64,000 bases of DNA from Bacillota bacterium (GCA_023444095.1 JAEZRP010000010.1:55051-119050); one strand, 5' to 3'. Counted from the stretch's first letter, positions 30,952-40,388 are shown. The notes: a model not told the origin generated them from the letters alone. Numbers and translations: made by a program.

Positions 30952-33900
30952 CTAAAAGCTCTTGAGGCGACGCGCGACATAGCCCGCGCCGAAGTAGTAG
31001 TCGACGCTCCTGATGGAGGTCGAGCAGGTATTGATGGCGGCCTCAGCGCCACCCTGCTCGATGATCACCATCTGCGTGTGCGCCGCGTCCGCGTAGTAGA
31101 GGAACATGACGACGTGCTTGTTCCCCTTGTTGATGAGGTCTCCGGGGCGCAGATTGGATGCAGAGACCGTCTTGTAGGCGGAGCTGACGGCAATGTCATC
31201 CGTCTTGTCGTCGGAATGGCTGGAGCCCGTGCCCCAGATGGCCATGGAGACAAACGACGAGCAATCGTTGCCGCAATAAAGGCCGTTGACCAGCCTGTCG
31301 CGGTTGAGCAGGTAGAAGCCTGCGCCGCCGTCCGTGTAGCGGCGCTCGCTCACTGCCTTGGCCACGTTGTAACGCCGATTCGCCACAGGGCTGTTGATGT
31401 AGGGCAGTCCGTAATAGACGGTGCCGGGCTGGAAGTTTTTCGCCCCACCCTCTGAATTCGCCGCGCGCCAATAGGGCTGCATGGTCAGCGTCATCCACGG
31501 AAAGCTGTACATGGAGAAGGCGTTGTTGACGATGCTTTTTCGCTTGAGATACTCCGTGCCCGAAATCGCGTTGCGCACGTACAGATCCTCGAGTTCCTGC
31601 AAAGCGGATTCCCGCACGCGGTCGATTCGTTTCAAGTTGGCCTGAATGCCGTCGATGCCCGTGCGCCGCTCCGGCATCACGAGGCAGCGGTCTTCGCTGA
31701 GCACCACAAGGGTGTATTTTAGCGCAATAGCGGAATTCTTGCCGGATTTACCCCTGATCGTCGCAACGCCGCGGGAGACAGCGGTCACGACGCCCGTGGT
31801 CGGGTCCACGCGGGCAATCTTGGCATCCGAGGTGCTCCACGAAAGCTGAGGATCGGCAGTCGACGGCGTGACGACCGTCTCGGGCGTGAAGGTTTCGCCC
31901 ACCTCCAGGTAGCCGGGCACGCTCACAAGCGCGCATTCGTTGGGATACAGGGGATCAAAGACGCGCACGATGACGCTTGCGGAAATGCCGTTATGCGCGG
32001 TGACGGTGGCCGCCGCCTCTCCGCCACCGACGGCGGTGATCAGCCCGTCCTGACCGACGGTGAAGACCGCCTCGTTGCCGGAGGCATAGACAAGCCCCGC
32101 CGCCGTTCCCTCCGGCAGCAGCGGCTGGAGCTGCCATGTCTCGCCCAGGCTAAGGATCAATGGATCCTGCCCTGTCGAAAGGGCGATGCTCTGGGGGGCG
32201 GGCAGCACCGAAAATTCCGCCGCGGCCCACACTCCCTCGACGTAGGTATAGACCGAAACCGTCGCCACGCCGACATTCCTGGCGGTGACAAGGCCGTCCT
32301 CGGACACGGACAGCACCGCCCCGTCGGAGCTTTCAAAGCGCAGCCGGGAGGCGCTGCCCAAATCGATCTCGGCGAAGAGCCTTAGCTTCTGTCCGACCCC
32401 CAGCACGCCGCCTTGGGGGGATAATGAAATGGCGGTGGGCGCACTCGCGACAGTCACGGTGCAACTGGCGGTCTTTCCATTGAAGGTGGCAAACGTGACC
32501 ACAGCGACGCCGCACCCCACCGCCGTCAATCCATTTCCCGCGCCGACGGAGACTACCTCGGGATTGGCGCTGACAGCCTGTACGGCGGAGGCGGAATCCT
32601 TGGATAGCGCGTACGGTACGGTGCAGGATTCGCCGAGCCCCAGCGTCAAGCGCGCCGTTTTCAGGGAAATCGCGGAGGGAGCGCGCCGCACGATGACGGT
32701 CATCGTCGCCGTCTGTCCGTTGTACGTCTTGACGGTGATCTTCGCCTTGCCGGCCTTGACACCCTTGACGATGCCCGCCGCGCTGACCTTCACGTATTTT
32801 TTTGCGCTTGTGGCGTAGGTAAATGTCGCCGCGCTGCCATCGGGGATGCGCGGCGCAAGCGCGCAGCTCTCCCCTATGCCGATCGTCAGCGTCGCGGGTT
32901 CCAGCTTCACCCAATCGGGCGCACGCACGACCGTCGCGACCATCGCGTCGGACGGGCCGTTGTAGGCGGTGGCGGTAATGGTCGCCTGTCCCTCGCCCAC
33001 GGCAGTGAGCTTGCCGGTTTTTATGTCCACCTGAGCGACGGTTTCATCGGAGGAGGCATAGGAAACAGCACCCGCGCTGCCCGGCGAAAGCGCACAGCCG
33101 AGCGCCTGCGACTGTCCGACACCCAGCACGGCATCCCTTGGAGAAATCGTCACGGATTCGGGGGCCGGCACCACGGATATGACAGTTTGAACCTTCTTTT
33201 TGTTGTATGTAGTAGCCGTTATCTTCGCACTGCCTGCGCCGACTGCGCGGATCATCCCATATGCGTCGACCGTCGCCACGGCATCATTGGAGGAAATGAA
33301 CGTCACGGCCCCGGCACTTCCTTTGCTCAGCGTCGTGGCGACCCGCATCTCCTCGCCCACACCGAGCTTTTTTCGCTCGACCGCTGCGGCGATCCCGGTG
33401 GGGGCTCTTTTCACCCGTATCCGAATCGTGGCCTTGATGCCGTTGTAGGTCTTCACGGTGATGGTCGTTTCGCCGACCCTTTTCGCTGTCACCACGCCGG
33501 TGGCGCTCACCGTGGCAATGGAAGGTTTGCTGCTGGAATACCGGATTGACGCGTCCACGTCCGAAGGCTCCACGCGCGTTTCGAGCGGGAGCTTTTCACC
33601 GACGCCCAACACCATGCGCGCCGCCAGGATGGTAATCGACTGCGGCGCGGCAACGACTTTCACACGGCACGCGGCCTCAAGCCCATTGTAGGTGGTCGCG
33701 CGCACGGTCGTCTCGCCCTCGGTGATGCCCTCGACCCTGCCGCTGGCATCCACCGTCAAAACGCACGGATCGTCAGAGGCGAACGTCACCGCCCCCGCGC
33801 TGCCCGCGCTCAGGACGACGGCGAGTCTTTGGGTATCGCCCGCCGCTACGGACAATTCCTGAGGCAAAAGCTCCACGCCCTCAGGCGCCCGAACGACGGT

Positions 33901-35526
33901 GATTTTGACGGTGGCCTTCTTGTTGTTGTATGTCGTAGCCGTTATCTTTGCACTGCCTACGCCGACTGCGCGGGTCACCCCGTAAGCGTCGACCGTCGCA
34001 ACAGCCTCGTTGGAGGACGCGAACATCACGGCCCCGGCGCTTCCCTTGTTCGGCGTCGTGACGACCCGCATCTCCTCGCCCACGCCGAGCTTTTCCCGCT
34101 CAACCGCGGCGGTGATCCTGGCAGGGGCCTTTTTCACCCGCACCTGCACCTTCGCTTCAACGCCCGAGGCGTCACGGATAACGATGGTGACGGTGCCGAC
34201 CTTTATACCCTTCACCAGCCCGCTCGTGCTGACCTTGGCGATGGAGGATTTACTGCTCGCGTACGTCACGGCGGTGTCTGCCCCGGCGGGATCGGCCGTC
34301 CAATCGGCTACGGAAACGCGTTCCCCTACGCCGATGGTCAAGATCGTCACGGCAGGAACGATCTGCGCAAGCACAATGGGTTCATCTTGCGCCTGCGCAT
34401 CGCCATCCGGCGCCGCCGGTAAATCGGCGGGCGCAATGGAAAAGCGAATCAGCCAATCGCTTCCGGAAGACGCGAACCCGGAATAGGCGGGATTCCGCGC
34501 GAGCCAATCCTCTGCCATCGCCTCCGCCGTCGCCCCGGCCCCCGCGCAGTAGAGCCCTATCTCCCCCACGCCTTCTTCGGCCATCGCGGAGAGCAACGCA
34601 TCCAGCTCCGCCTGGCTCGCGAAAGCGGCATAGCCCTTTTCCCGCACGAAGTAGTTGTCGGCGGTGGCCGCGCAGGTCGGATGAACGACGCCGCCGTCTC
34701 CGCGCGCGCCGTCCCAGCGGTACGCCCGCGCCATCACGGCGTCGGTGACGCAGAAGTATTCGTAACGGCTCTTCTCGGCCGTCTTGTCGAGCGCCACGGA
34801 GACGTGGTACCAATTCCCGTCGAGGCGAATGACATTCCATGCTGCGTCATCGTCGTCCAGATCGTAAACGCAGGCGTTTTCGATTTGCGCGGCAGAGAGC
34901 AACGCGCCATATGCCCGCGCAAAGGCGACCGGGGTTCCGGCGCCGTGCAACAGTACGGCTTCCGCGCCGCCGTTGTCGTCCCCCGGCGCGGCAAGCGTCG
35001 CGTTTGCAACCAGGTGGTCGTGCAGCCACAGTGCCCTGTCGAAGTCTGTGCGGTTACCCGCATCCTCACAGGCGAGGACGATGGCGCGCACCTGATCCTC
35101 CAGTTGCTCCGTGGGAGATGGCGTCTCCGGCGCAACCGCGGAAACGGCTTCCGTCGCCGCGGGCGCAGCCTGCGTCCCGGGCGTTGTCGCTATCCAGGGC
35201 GATGGTTCCTCAGACGGTTCCACGGACGGTTCCACGGACGGTCCCACGGACGGCTCCGCGGTTTCCGGCGGCGTCGGAGCCGCCTCCGTCGCCTCTTCGG
35301 TCGGCTCCGGCGTTTCCGATGCCTGAATGGGCTCCGGCCCTTCGGTGGGCACCGGCGTGGCCTCTGACTTCGGCTGCTCCGTGGCCGCTATGTCCGCCGT
35401 CTGCGTCGGCGCCTCAGTTGGCACCGCCCCCTCCGAAAAAGAGGCTGGAGCGATCCCACCAAAAACGCTCGCGAGAACCGTCATACAGAGAAGCACCGAA
35501 AGTAGCCGAATCCATCGCCTCATCAT
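30952..35526 (-). CDS. Giant secreted protein: inactive transglutaminase-like domain, ~11 Ig-like (BIG2) repeats, NlpC/P60-like C-terminus
   Basis: 1524 residues. A signal peptide (about 1-30) is followed by a Pro/Thr/Glu/Ser-rich linker with a SVEPSVEPS repeat (about 36-140). Residues about 141-300 resemble a transglutaminase-like domain (LWLHDHLVANA, AFARAYGALL, WNVIRLDGNWYHV), but the expected Cys, His and Asp read Thr198, Ala228 and Ser243. About eleven bacterial Ig-like repeats of about 80 residues follow (about 390-1270), each with a LGVGE-like start and an xTYNG-like end; the second and fifth are nearly identical. The C-terminal about 110 residues contain GNDCSSFVSMAIWG (Cys1422) and RPGDLINKGNKHVVMF (His1471), an NlpC/P60-type cysteine peptidase or amidase core. 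Probably acts in or on the cell wall. The tandem ATG at 35526 has GGAGGGAGAG upstream. Confidence 0.85.
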   Translation of the reverse strand: MMRRWIRLLSVLLCMTVLASVFGGIAPASFSEGAVPTEAPTQTADIAATEQPKSEATPVPTEGPEPIQASETPEPTEEATEAAPTPPETAEPSVGPSVEPSVEPSEEPSPWIATTPGTQAAPAATEAVSAVAPETPSPTEQLEDQVRAIVLACEDAGNRTDFDRALWLHDHLVANATLAAPGDDNGGAEAVLLHGAGTPVAFARAYGALLSAAQIENACVYDLDDDDAAWNVIRLDGNWYHVSVALDKTAEKSRYEYFCVTDAVMARAYRWDGARGDGGVVHPTCAATADNYFVREKGYAAFASQAELDALLSAMAEEGVGEIGLYCAGAGATAEAMAEDWLARNPAYSGFASSGSDWLIRFSIAPADLPAAPDGDAQAQDEPIVLAQIVPAVTILTIGVGERVSVADWTADPAGADTAVTYASSKSSIAKVSTSGLVKGIKVGTVTIVIRDASGVEAKVQVRVKKAPARITAAVEREKLGVGEEMRVVTTPNKGSAGAVMFASSNEAVATVDAYGVTRAVGVGSAKITATTYNNKKATVKITVVRAPEGVELLPQELSVAAGDTQRLAVVLSAGSAGAVTFASDDPCVLTVDASGRVEGITEGETTVRATTYNGLEAACRVKVVAAPQSITILAARMVLGVGEKLPLETRVEPSDVDASIRYSSSKPSIATVSATGVVTAKRVGETTITVKTYNGIKATIRIRVKRAPTGIAAAVERKKLGVGEEMRVATTLSKGSAGAVTFISSNDAVATVDAYGMIRAVGAGSAKITATTYNKKKVQTVISVVPAPESVTISPRDAVLGVGQSQALGCALSPGSAGAVSYASSDETVAQVDIKTGKLTAVGEGQATITATAYNGPSDAMVATVVRAPDWVKLEPATLTIGIGESCALAPRIPDGSAATFTYATSAKKYVKVSAAGIVKGVKAGKAKITVKTYNGQTATMTVIVRRAPSAISLKTARLTLGLGESCTVPYALSKDSASAVQAVSANPEVVSVGAGNGLTAVGCGVAVVTFATFNGKTASCTVTVASAPTAISLSPQGGVLGVGQKLRLFAEIDLGSASRLRFESSDGAVLSVSEDGLVTARNVGVATVSVYTYVEGVWAAAEFSVLPAPQSIALSTGQDPLILSLGETWQLQPLLPEGTAAGLVYASGNEAVFTVGQDGLITAVGGGEAAATVTAHNGISASVIVRVFDPLYPNECALVSVPGYLEVGETFTPETVVTPSTADPQLSWSTSDAKIARVDPTTGVVTAVSRGVATIRGKSGKNSAIALKYTLVVLSEDRCLVMPERRTGIDGIQANLKRIDRVRESALQELEDLYVRNAISGTEYLKRKSIVNNAFSMYSFPWMTLTMQPYWRAANSEGGAKNFQPGTVYYGLPYINSPVANRRYNVAKAVSERRYTDGGAGFYLLNRDRLVNGLYCGNDCSSFVSMAIWGTGSSHSDDKTDDIAVSSAYKTVSASNLRPGDLINKGNKHVVMFLYYADAAHTQMVIIEQGGAEAAINTCSTSIRSVDYYFGAGYVARRLKSF

Positions 35527-36258
35527 CGCTCAATCTCTCCCTCCGCGTTCTTGGCAAATTCTGTTATGATTGTAGCATACCGTTTTCAAAAGATAAAGGC
35601 CGTGCCGCACAATAACGATTTCTCGCGGATGACGGCATGAAAAATCGCCCGTTCCTCTCGTCTCCCCTTCAGAGCCAAAGAGGGAAGGAAATCAAGCCGA
35701 GACGGTCTGTCAGCCGGGGTCAGACTTGCAGATGTGAGACGCATATTCGGTACTGCGACCTGATTGGTCAGTCCTCGGCACCGCTCTTTCTTTATCGGAA
35801 CAGCATTTTCTCGACTGCGAAGACAACGCCCAGCATCTGGCGCAGTCTGCCAGACGCCGTACTCCGAGCCAAGGGAGTCCAGCGATCCTTTATACGGGCA
35901 GTCAGCTCGTTGAACATACTGGGCTTGCCCCCAGTTTGCGCACCTTATCGAGATGACCCTTGACCCTTCCACGTGCCGGTCAGAATCGCTGTTCGTGTCA
36001 GTAATCTGCGGCCCCAGCAAAGCAGGCCGCATCTCAGGGCAAAAAAACGACATTTCGCGCCAAAATCTGCACCGCTGTTCACAGTACTGATATCATTATG
36101 GCGGCTTAAGATGTCCCGCTTCATTCTAGCAAAAGGGGAATGACACCGAGGACGGCGGACAAAGAGTGCGGTCGGGAAGGCATCTCATTGACCGACACGG
36201 AGCTTGCTCCGTGTCGGCCATCCGGTCAACATGATGGAATGATTTGGAGGAAACAAAC
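35527..36258. other. 732-base stretch without a supported gene; hairpin near its right end
   Basis: Neither strand shows a recognisable protein; ORFs at 35586-36053 (minus) and 35637-35963 (plus) overlap each other and lack motifs. At 36192-36217 there is a 12-bp perfect stem CCGACACGGAGC / GCTCCGTGTCGG with a 2-base loop. It is enclosed by TTGACCG (36188-36194) and CGGTCAA (36223-36229), which could form a competing pairing. This lies 30-70 bases before the metallophosphoesterase start and could be a regulatory leader or protein-binding site. Confidence 0.45.
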
Positions 36259-38259
36259 ATGAAAGCAAGGATTCTCTCGTTATTGCTGGTGCTCAGCCTG
36301 TTTGTCTCTCCGGCGCTAATCAGCATTGGAGACACAGCGAAAGCCGAAGCGTTGGAGGACGCTTCTCCCTTGTGGGAAGCCGGCGCCACAAGAGACAAGA
36401 TTGTGGTCATCAGCGACATCCACCTTGGCATCGATGACAGATATACCGAGACGCTGGAAAACCGTCCGCTGCTCATTGCGTTTTTGCACCGCCTGCATCA
36501 CACAACGGATGTCCGGGAGCTGATCATCGCCGGTGATTTCTTGGATGAGTGGTTTTTGCCGGTATATTATCCCAGCTATACGGATCAAAACCGGTTTTAT
36601 CGCGACGTGATTGCCACCAACCAGTCCGTGATTGACGAGCTCAATAAAGTCATCGAGAGTGGAATCAAGCTGGTTTACGTACCCGGAAACCATGATATGA
36701 CGCTGGAAGCCGACGTTTTGCAGGAGGCGATTCCCGGCATCGTTCAGGCCAGAGATGCCGCAGGACTCGGCTCTTACTATACAGGCGACCGAAACGAAAT
36801 CGTCATCGAGCATGGCCATCGTTACGACGTGTTTTCCGCGCCAGACACCGTCTCCAACGCGGAGCTGTGTGGAAATGACGACACCATTCTGCCTGCGGGG
36901 TATTTTTACGCGCGCTATGCCGCGACTTGGGTTCTGGAGGGGCGACCGACGGTTGAAAAGGATCTTCCGGTAGTTACGGTCGTGCCGGACAAGAGCGATG
37001 CGGACCAGTACGGCGCTTATATTTATTACTCCCTGCTCAAGGGAATTTCCGAGAAAATGACGCCAAACGAGGGTCTTGACGAGAAGATATTTGATATGCA
37101 GATCTCCGGATTTGACGATGCATATACGTATCTCGACTTCTATCCGACGCAACAGGCGGACGGAACGATTTCCGCCCCGGTGCTCTTTCAGAACATTCAG
37201 CGCACATGGGCCGAGCGTCAGATGGTCAACAATGTGAAGGTTCCCAACAGCTTCGTAGAGGCGGTGGCCGGAACCTTGGATTGGGAGTACTATTTCAGGC
37301 AAGCAAAGGCGCAGTATCTGGAAAATCCGAACGAAAGCGTGGACGTCGTTGTGTTCGGTCACACCCACGTTCCGGCATTACAGGACGCGGGCGACGGAAA
37401 ATACTACATAAACGAAGGAACTTGGATCGACCACAACACCGACTATCCGGATGCCACCCGCACGTTTGCGGTTATTAGTACCGGCGAACAGGATCTGGTT
37501 CAGCTCTATCGATTCATGGAGGATGGCTCTCTGAAGGACATAGGCGCGGACCTCGGCAAGGCGGAAGACGATCATGACGCAACCGAAACTGCGCCAGCGG
37601 CGAATCTTTGGGAGAATGTGACGTTTGACGTCAAAACAGTTGAAAATAGCGGTGACGACGCCGCGCAGGCGCGTTATGTTGAAGTAAGCGGGTTGGTCGA
37701 CGAGAATATTCAGGCAAAACTGAATGAAGGACTCAAAAGCTTTTGCCTCTGGCCGACTTTTGACGCCGAGAGTGAGACCACATACGACATCACGCCTGTC
37801 TTTGAAGTTGTAGCGGGGGATTTGTTGAGCGTCAGGACATATAATACCGCCTATACGGTGGACGCGGCCTACCCTGTTAACTCAGTACGGGCGCAGCTTT
37901 TCGATTTGGCGACGGGTGATATGTATGTAGGGGATCTTTGGAATTTTATTGGTGACAAAGACGCCTTCAAACAGCTGGTGCTCGATCGTAAATTCGGCCT
38001 GACCATTGTAGGAGTTGAAGAGGAGATTCCCGAAGATCTCAAAGCGGCGGCGTATGGAAAACTTGCGGAGAGCATTGACACTTCTGAATTTGCAAAGCAA
38101 TTCTACTTTGGCGATGGCGGAAGCCTGAATGTGTGGTGCGATGGTGAAAACCACGCGACAGGGGATTATTGGTTGTTTGATATTCCTGTTGTCGATTTAG
38201 AAGGCCTTGCCGCCGACCAATTGCTCGCCATGATTGAAACTCTGAAAGATGGCAAATGA
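36259..38259 (+). CDS. Secreted calcineurin-like metallophosphoesterase
   Basis: A 666-residue exported phosphoesterase. A signal peptide covers about 1-30 (LLLVLSLFVSPALI). The metal-binding motifs are complete: ISDIHLGIDD (Asp53, His55), AGDFLDEWF (Asp93), PGNHDM (Asn144, His145), EHGHRYD and FGHTHVP (His368, His370). The last 200 residues form an extra domain of unknown role. Start at 36259 with TTGGAGG upstream (an ORF extension to 36244 overlaps this). Composition is less GC-rich than the flanks. Substrate unknown; such enzymes hydrolyse phospho-mono- or diesters outside the cell. Confidence 0.88.
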   Translation: MKARILSLLLVLSLFVSPALISIGDTAKAEALEDASPLWEAGATRDKIVVISDIHLGIDDRYTETLENRPLLIAFLHRLHHTTDVRELIIAGDFLDEWFLPVYYPSYTDQNRFYRDVIATNQSVIDELNKVIESGIKLVYVPGNHDMTLEADVLQEAIPGIVQARDAAGLGSYYTGDRNEIVIEHGHRYDVFSAPDTVSNAELCGNDDTILPAGYFYARYAATWVLEGRPTVEKDLPVVTVVPDKSDADQYGAYIYYSLLKGISEKMTPNEGLDEKIFDMQISGFDDAYTYLDFYPTQQADGTISAPVLFQNIQRTWAERQMVNNVKVPNSFVEAVAGTLDWEYYFRQAKAQYLENPNESVDVVVFGHTHVPALQDAGDGKYYINEGTWIDHNTDYPDATRTFAVISTGEQDLVQLYRFMEDGSLKDIGADLGKAEDDHDATETAPAANLWENVTFDVKTVENSGDDAAQARYVEVSGLVDENIQAKLNEGLKSFCLWPTFDAESETTYDITPVFEVVAGDLLSVRTYNTAYTVDAAYPVNSVRAQLFDLATGDMYVGDLWNFIGDKDAFKQLVLDRKFGLTIVGVEEEIPEDLKAAAYGKLAESIDTSEFAKQFYFGDGGSLNVWCDGENHATGDYWLFDIPVVDLEGLAADQLLAMIETLKDGK

Positions 38260-38310
38260 AATCTGAATATCGCGGAATGCTGTATCGTTTTCAATCGTGA
38301 CGACGCAATT

Positions 38311-38346
38311 TGCGGGCTGTCGCTCTGTATGGAGAGACAGCCCGCA
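38311..38346. terminator. Strong hairpin after the metallophosphoesterase gene
   Basis: 11-bp perfect stem TGCGGGCTGTC / GACAGCCCGCA, 52 bases after the stop codon. No U-run follows, so terminator function is uncertain. The rest of 38260-38589 holds nothing I can support. Confidence 0.5.
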
Positions 38347-38589
38347 CGAATTCGTTCGCTTGTTCCTCCCCCTCCATCACAGCCCCATCCTAGAAACCGA
38401 ATTGCATGGTGCCGCTTAATCGCGCCGTACCACAACGTTTTGATGAACGTCCTGATCGGCCCCTGTTTGCGCAGAATACCTCGATAACCCTTGCGCATCG
38501 TCCGACTTGTATCTTGATTTGCATCTATGGTCGGATTCGTCCGTTTTCAATCGGTTTGCATATGGTTCGCATTGAAGCCCAAAAACACA

Positions 38590-38624
38590 AAACCCCTTGA
38601 TTTTATTGATAAATCAAGGGGTTT
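38590..38624 (-). terminator. Original terminator of tRNA-Thr, now displaced
   Basis: Minus strand stem AAACCCCTTGATTT / AAATCAAGGGGTTT, 14 bp, loop of 7, then TGTGTTTTTG. It directly follows the displaced tRNA 3' end at 38629-38673, so it appears to be the tRNA terminator from before the element inserted. Confidence 0.75.
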
Positions 38625-38628
38625 CTGC

Positions 38629-38673
38629 TGGAGCTGATGCCCGGATTCGAACCGGGGACCTCATCCTTACCAA
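38629..38673. repeat. Left attachment site (displaced tRNA-Thr 3' end)
   Basis: 45 bp identical to 42463-42507, starting TGGAGCTGATGCCCGG and ending CTTACCAA; the latter is the anticodon-loop side of the tRNA. It is the old 3' end cut off from its gene by the insertion. Confidence 0.9.
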
Positions 38674-39218
38674 TTCGAAGAAAAGCATATTTTCAGTGTT
38701 ACATGGTAATCCACCATCCCGAAAATGCCTACAAATAAAGGGTTTTGTGATAATGTGTAGTATTACACGATGTCGGCATTGCGGTACTAATTGCGGTATT
38801 TTTCACTCAGTTGCGGTCAAAATTGCGGTCAGGATTTACCGTTGTCAAAGGGATGACCGAAGCAGTCACCCCCTTACATTTTGCATAGGGTGTCAGTTCA
38901 GCGTATCCCCTTGCCAACCAAGGTTTTCAAAATTGTACGGAAGCTGTGGAGGCCAAATCAAGGGCCGCATACCCCCCGGCCCCCCCGTGGGGGGATACCT
39001 GATAGGATATGTTAGTTCGACACACGCAAAGAGAAAAGCAGACTAACTCGAATTATGTTTGGGTTGTATTGCCTCGGACTAATGGTGACTAATAAGTGCT
39101 GTAATATAAGGATTCTTGGACGGTCTATGTTATCGCGTTGCGAATGGAAGTCTAAGAACTCTAAAAAAGCAATAAAGATAGGGGGAAGATTACTCCCCCT
39201 ACCGATGATATATCAATG
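38674..39218. other. Left end of the element: paired TTGCGGT repeats, otherwise non-coding
   Basis: Contains four copies of TTGCGGT (38779, 38791, 38811, 38823; two pairs each spaced 12 bases), likely integrase arm-type sites. A C/G-rich inverted motif lies at 38968-38999. Plus-strand ORFs at 38597-39046 and 39055-39318 show no family features and the first crosses the attachment site, so I do not call them. Confidence 0.5.
38779..38829 (+). repeat. Left arm-type repeats of the element
   Basis: Two pairs of the form TTGCGGT[A/C]nnAATTGCGGT[A/C]: 38779-38798 and 38811-38830, each with a 12-base period. The same pair occurs once at the right end (42351-42370). Confidence 0.6.
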
Positions 39219-39596
39219 TCAGCAACTAGTCAAACGCAATGTTGACTTAGCTTCAATTTGGTCCGTAAATTGCATGTCAAAGTGCGTTGTCAAGACCAGA
39301 GTCAACAACATCAAATAGACCCTCGCATCAGGTCTATCTGCCATAAGATTCTTCAATCCTTCTCTTGCTTGCGAACGCGGCATATTGAACATCAAATTTG
39401 CAAGAGCGGTATCGTCAATATGTATAGACGTATCGACAGTCATAACCAGCTTATACGCCTGTTTTGTAATATTGTTAATCTCTCTGGCATATGCAATTTG
39501 CTTCGATACATAGTAGTCACGGCGAAGCTTGTTGACAATGCTTGCAACCTCGCGAACAATTCCATGGACTGCAACCCAAAAATCCTGCCACGTCAT
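39219..39596 (-). CDS. Hypothetical protein of the integrated element
   Basis: A 125-residue protein of unknown family starting MTWQDFWVAVHGIVREV; middle region helical (IVNKLRRDYYVSKQIAYARE), no metal or catalytic motif. Supported by a good promoter (TTGACA-17-TATCAT at 39735-39707) and by AAGGAG about 10 bases before the ATG at 39596. A 56-residue overlapping ORF starts upstream (ATG near 39681, GAAAGGGG ahead of it) and covers this start in another frame, so translation may be coupled. Probably an accessory or phage-like gene. Confidence 0.5.
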   Translation of the reverse strand: MTWQDFWVAVHGIVREVASIVNKLRRDYYVSKQIAYAREINNITKQAYKLVMTVDTSIHIDDTALANLMFNMPRSQAREGLKNLMADRPDARVYLMLLTLVLTTHFDMQFTDQIEAKSTLRLTSC

Positions 39597-39702
39597 GGTT
39601 ACACATCTCCTTCGCATTGTTGATCGATGTTTCGCGTGATAATTTCCTAGCATGTAGACCTACTAAATCAAAGAACATGGTAACCATCCCCTTTCTACCC
39701 AA

Positions 39703-39735
39703 ATTAATGATAACATGCTTACACATTAATGTCAA
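39703..39735 (-). promoter_or_regulatory. Promoter with embedded inverted repeat (element gene)
   Basis: Minus strand TTGACA (39735-39730), 17-base spacer, TATCAT (39712-39707). An ATTAATG ... CATTAAT inverted repeat (39703-39709 and 39724-39730) overlaps both hexamers, the layout of a repressor operator. Confidence 0.6.
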
Positions 39736-40066
39736 TTACTATTTGAACGCAGCATAATCTTAATTTACTATGCGGCACTTTATACAGGCCATTATCATGG
39801 TTGCCCAACTCGGAATGCTTCTGTATGAACTCCGTGATAAAAGTGGCCTCATTTGTTCTCTTGATTGAAAAACCACACAGGAATGATACTACTCGTCGAA
39901 AGCTTGGCAGGTTGCCAGAGGACTCAGCCGCAATGTCAACGAGCTGTACGTGTTGGCAGTGAGCTCTCCGTATTTTCATGACTTTAGACTGGCGAAGAAT
40001 ATCACCTCGGATCCCCCGTGGGGTGGGGGTATGCTTGAAGGTGCGCTTTCAAGATCAGGGGTATGA
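39736..40066. other. Gene-free AT-rich stretch of the element
   Basis: No supported gene on either strand. The right copy of the C/G-rich motif lies at 40010-40033. Short ORFs (39719-39979 and 39976-40164, minus) lack Shine-Dalgarno sequences or family marks. Confidence 0.4.
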
Positions 40067-40189
40067 ATGAGAGAATCAAGGAAGATTGAGACAAGGAGCT
40101 TCACAGAGCAATCCACCATGGCCACAGTGGTGCATGATGCAGAATGGGTCTTGCTTGGTGGCAATCTTACTCTTCGCTTGGAACTATGA
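40067..40189 (+). CDS. Possible 40-residue peptide before a terminator
   Basis: ATG 40067 to TGA 40189, ending HDAEWVLLGGNLTLRLEL, followed after 20 bases by a strong terminator. No good Shine-Dalgarno for the first ATG. The terminator position suggests a transcribed unit, but coding is uncertain. Confidence 0.3.
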   Translation: MRESRKIETRSFTEQSTMATVVHDAEWVLLGGNLTLRLEL

Positions 40190-40209
40190 CAAGTTTTTGG
40201 AGAGAAATG

Positions 40210-40243
40210 CCCCCGGCTTCATTGGCTGCCGGGGGTTGTTTTG
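40210..40243 (+). terminator. Rho-independent terminator in the element
   Basis: CCCCCGGC (40210-40217) pairs with GCCGGGGG (40228-40235), then TTGTTTTG. It isolates the downstream SEC-C gene promoter from upstream transcription. Confidence 0.8.
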
Positions 40244-40334
40244 TGTGATTCTCGTCGTAGTCTCTCTACAGACTATGACATCACTATTCTGCAAGAATAA
40301 TATCGCTCAATATCGTCTAGTGTTATATATTATG

Positions 40335-40363
40335 TTGACATAAATAATACATTATAATATAAT
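40335..40363 (+). promoter_or_regulatory. Consensus promoter of the SEC-C protein gene
   Basis: TTGACA (40335-40340), 17-base spacer, TATAAT (40358-40363); GGAGGTGAG then precedes the ATG at 40389. Confidence 0.85.
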
Positions 40364-40388
40364 TATTTCACGCTGTGGAGGTGAGTGT

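Larger units (their letters stand above)
38968..40033. repeat. Pair of C/G-rich inverted motifs inside the element
   Basis: 38968-38999 reads CATACCCCCCGGCCC then CCCCGTGGGGGGATACC. 40010-40033 reads GATCCCCCGTGGGG then TGGGGGTATG. The second resembles the reverse complement of the first (shared ATCCCCC, ACGGGG or GTGGGG, GGGGGTATGC). They bracket about 1 kb that holds the minus-strand gene at 39219-39596. The match is imperfect. Confidence 0.4.

Noticed and set aside
35586..36053. 155-codon minus-strand ORF and 108-codon plus-strand ORF in the same place
   Set aside because: They overlap each other, lack RBS and motifs, and have no predicted promoter. I could not link either to a known gene or RNA.
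38597..39046. 149-codon plus-strand ORF across the left attachment site
   Set aside because: It reads through the tRNA fragment and a terminator, a common artefact at tRNA genes.
40086..40343. 85-codon plus-strand ORF in the element
   Set aside because: It runs through the strong terminator at 40210-40243 and into the SEC-C promoter.
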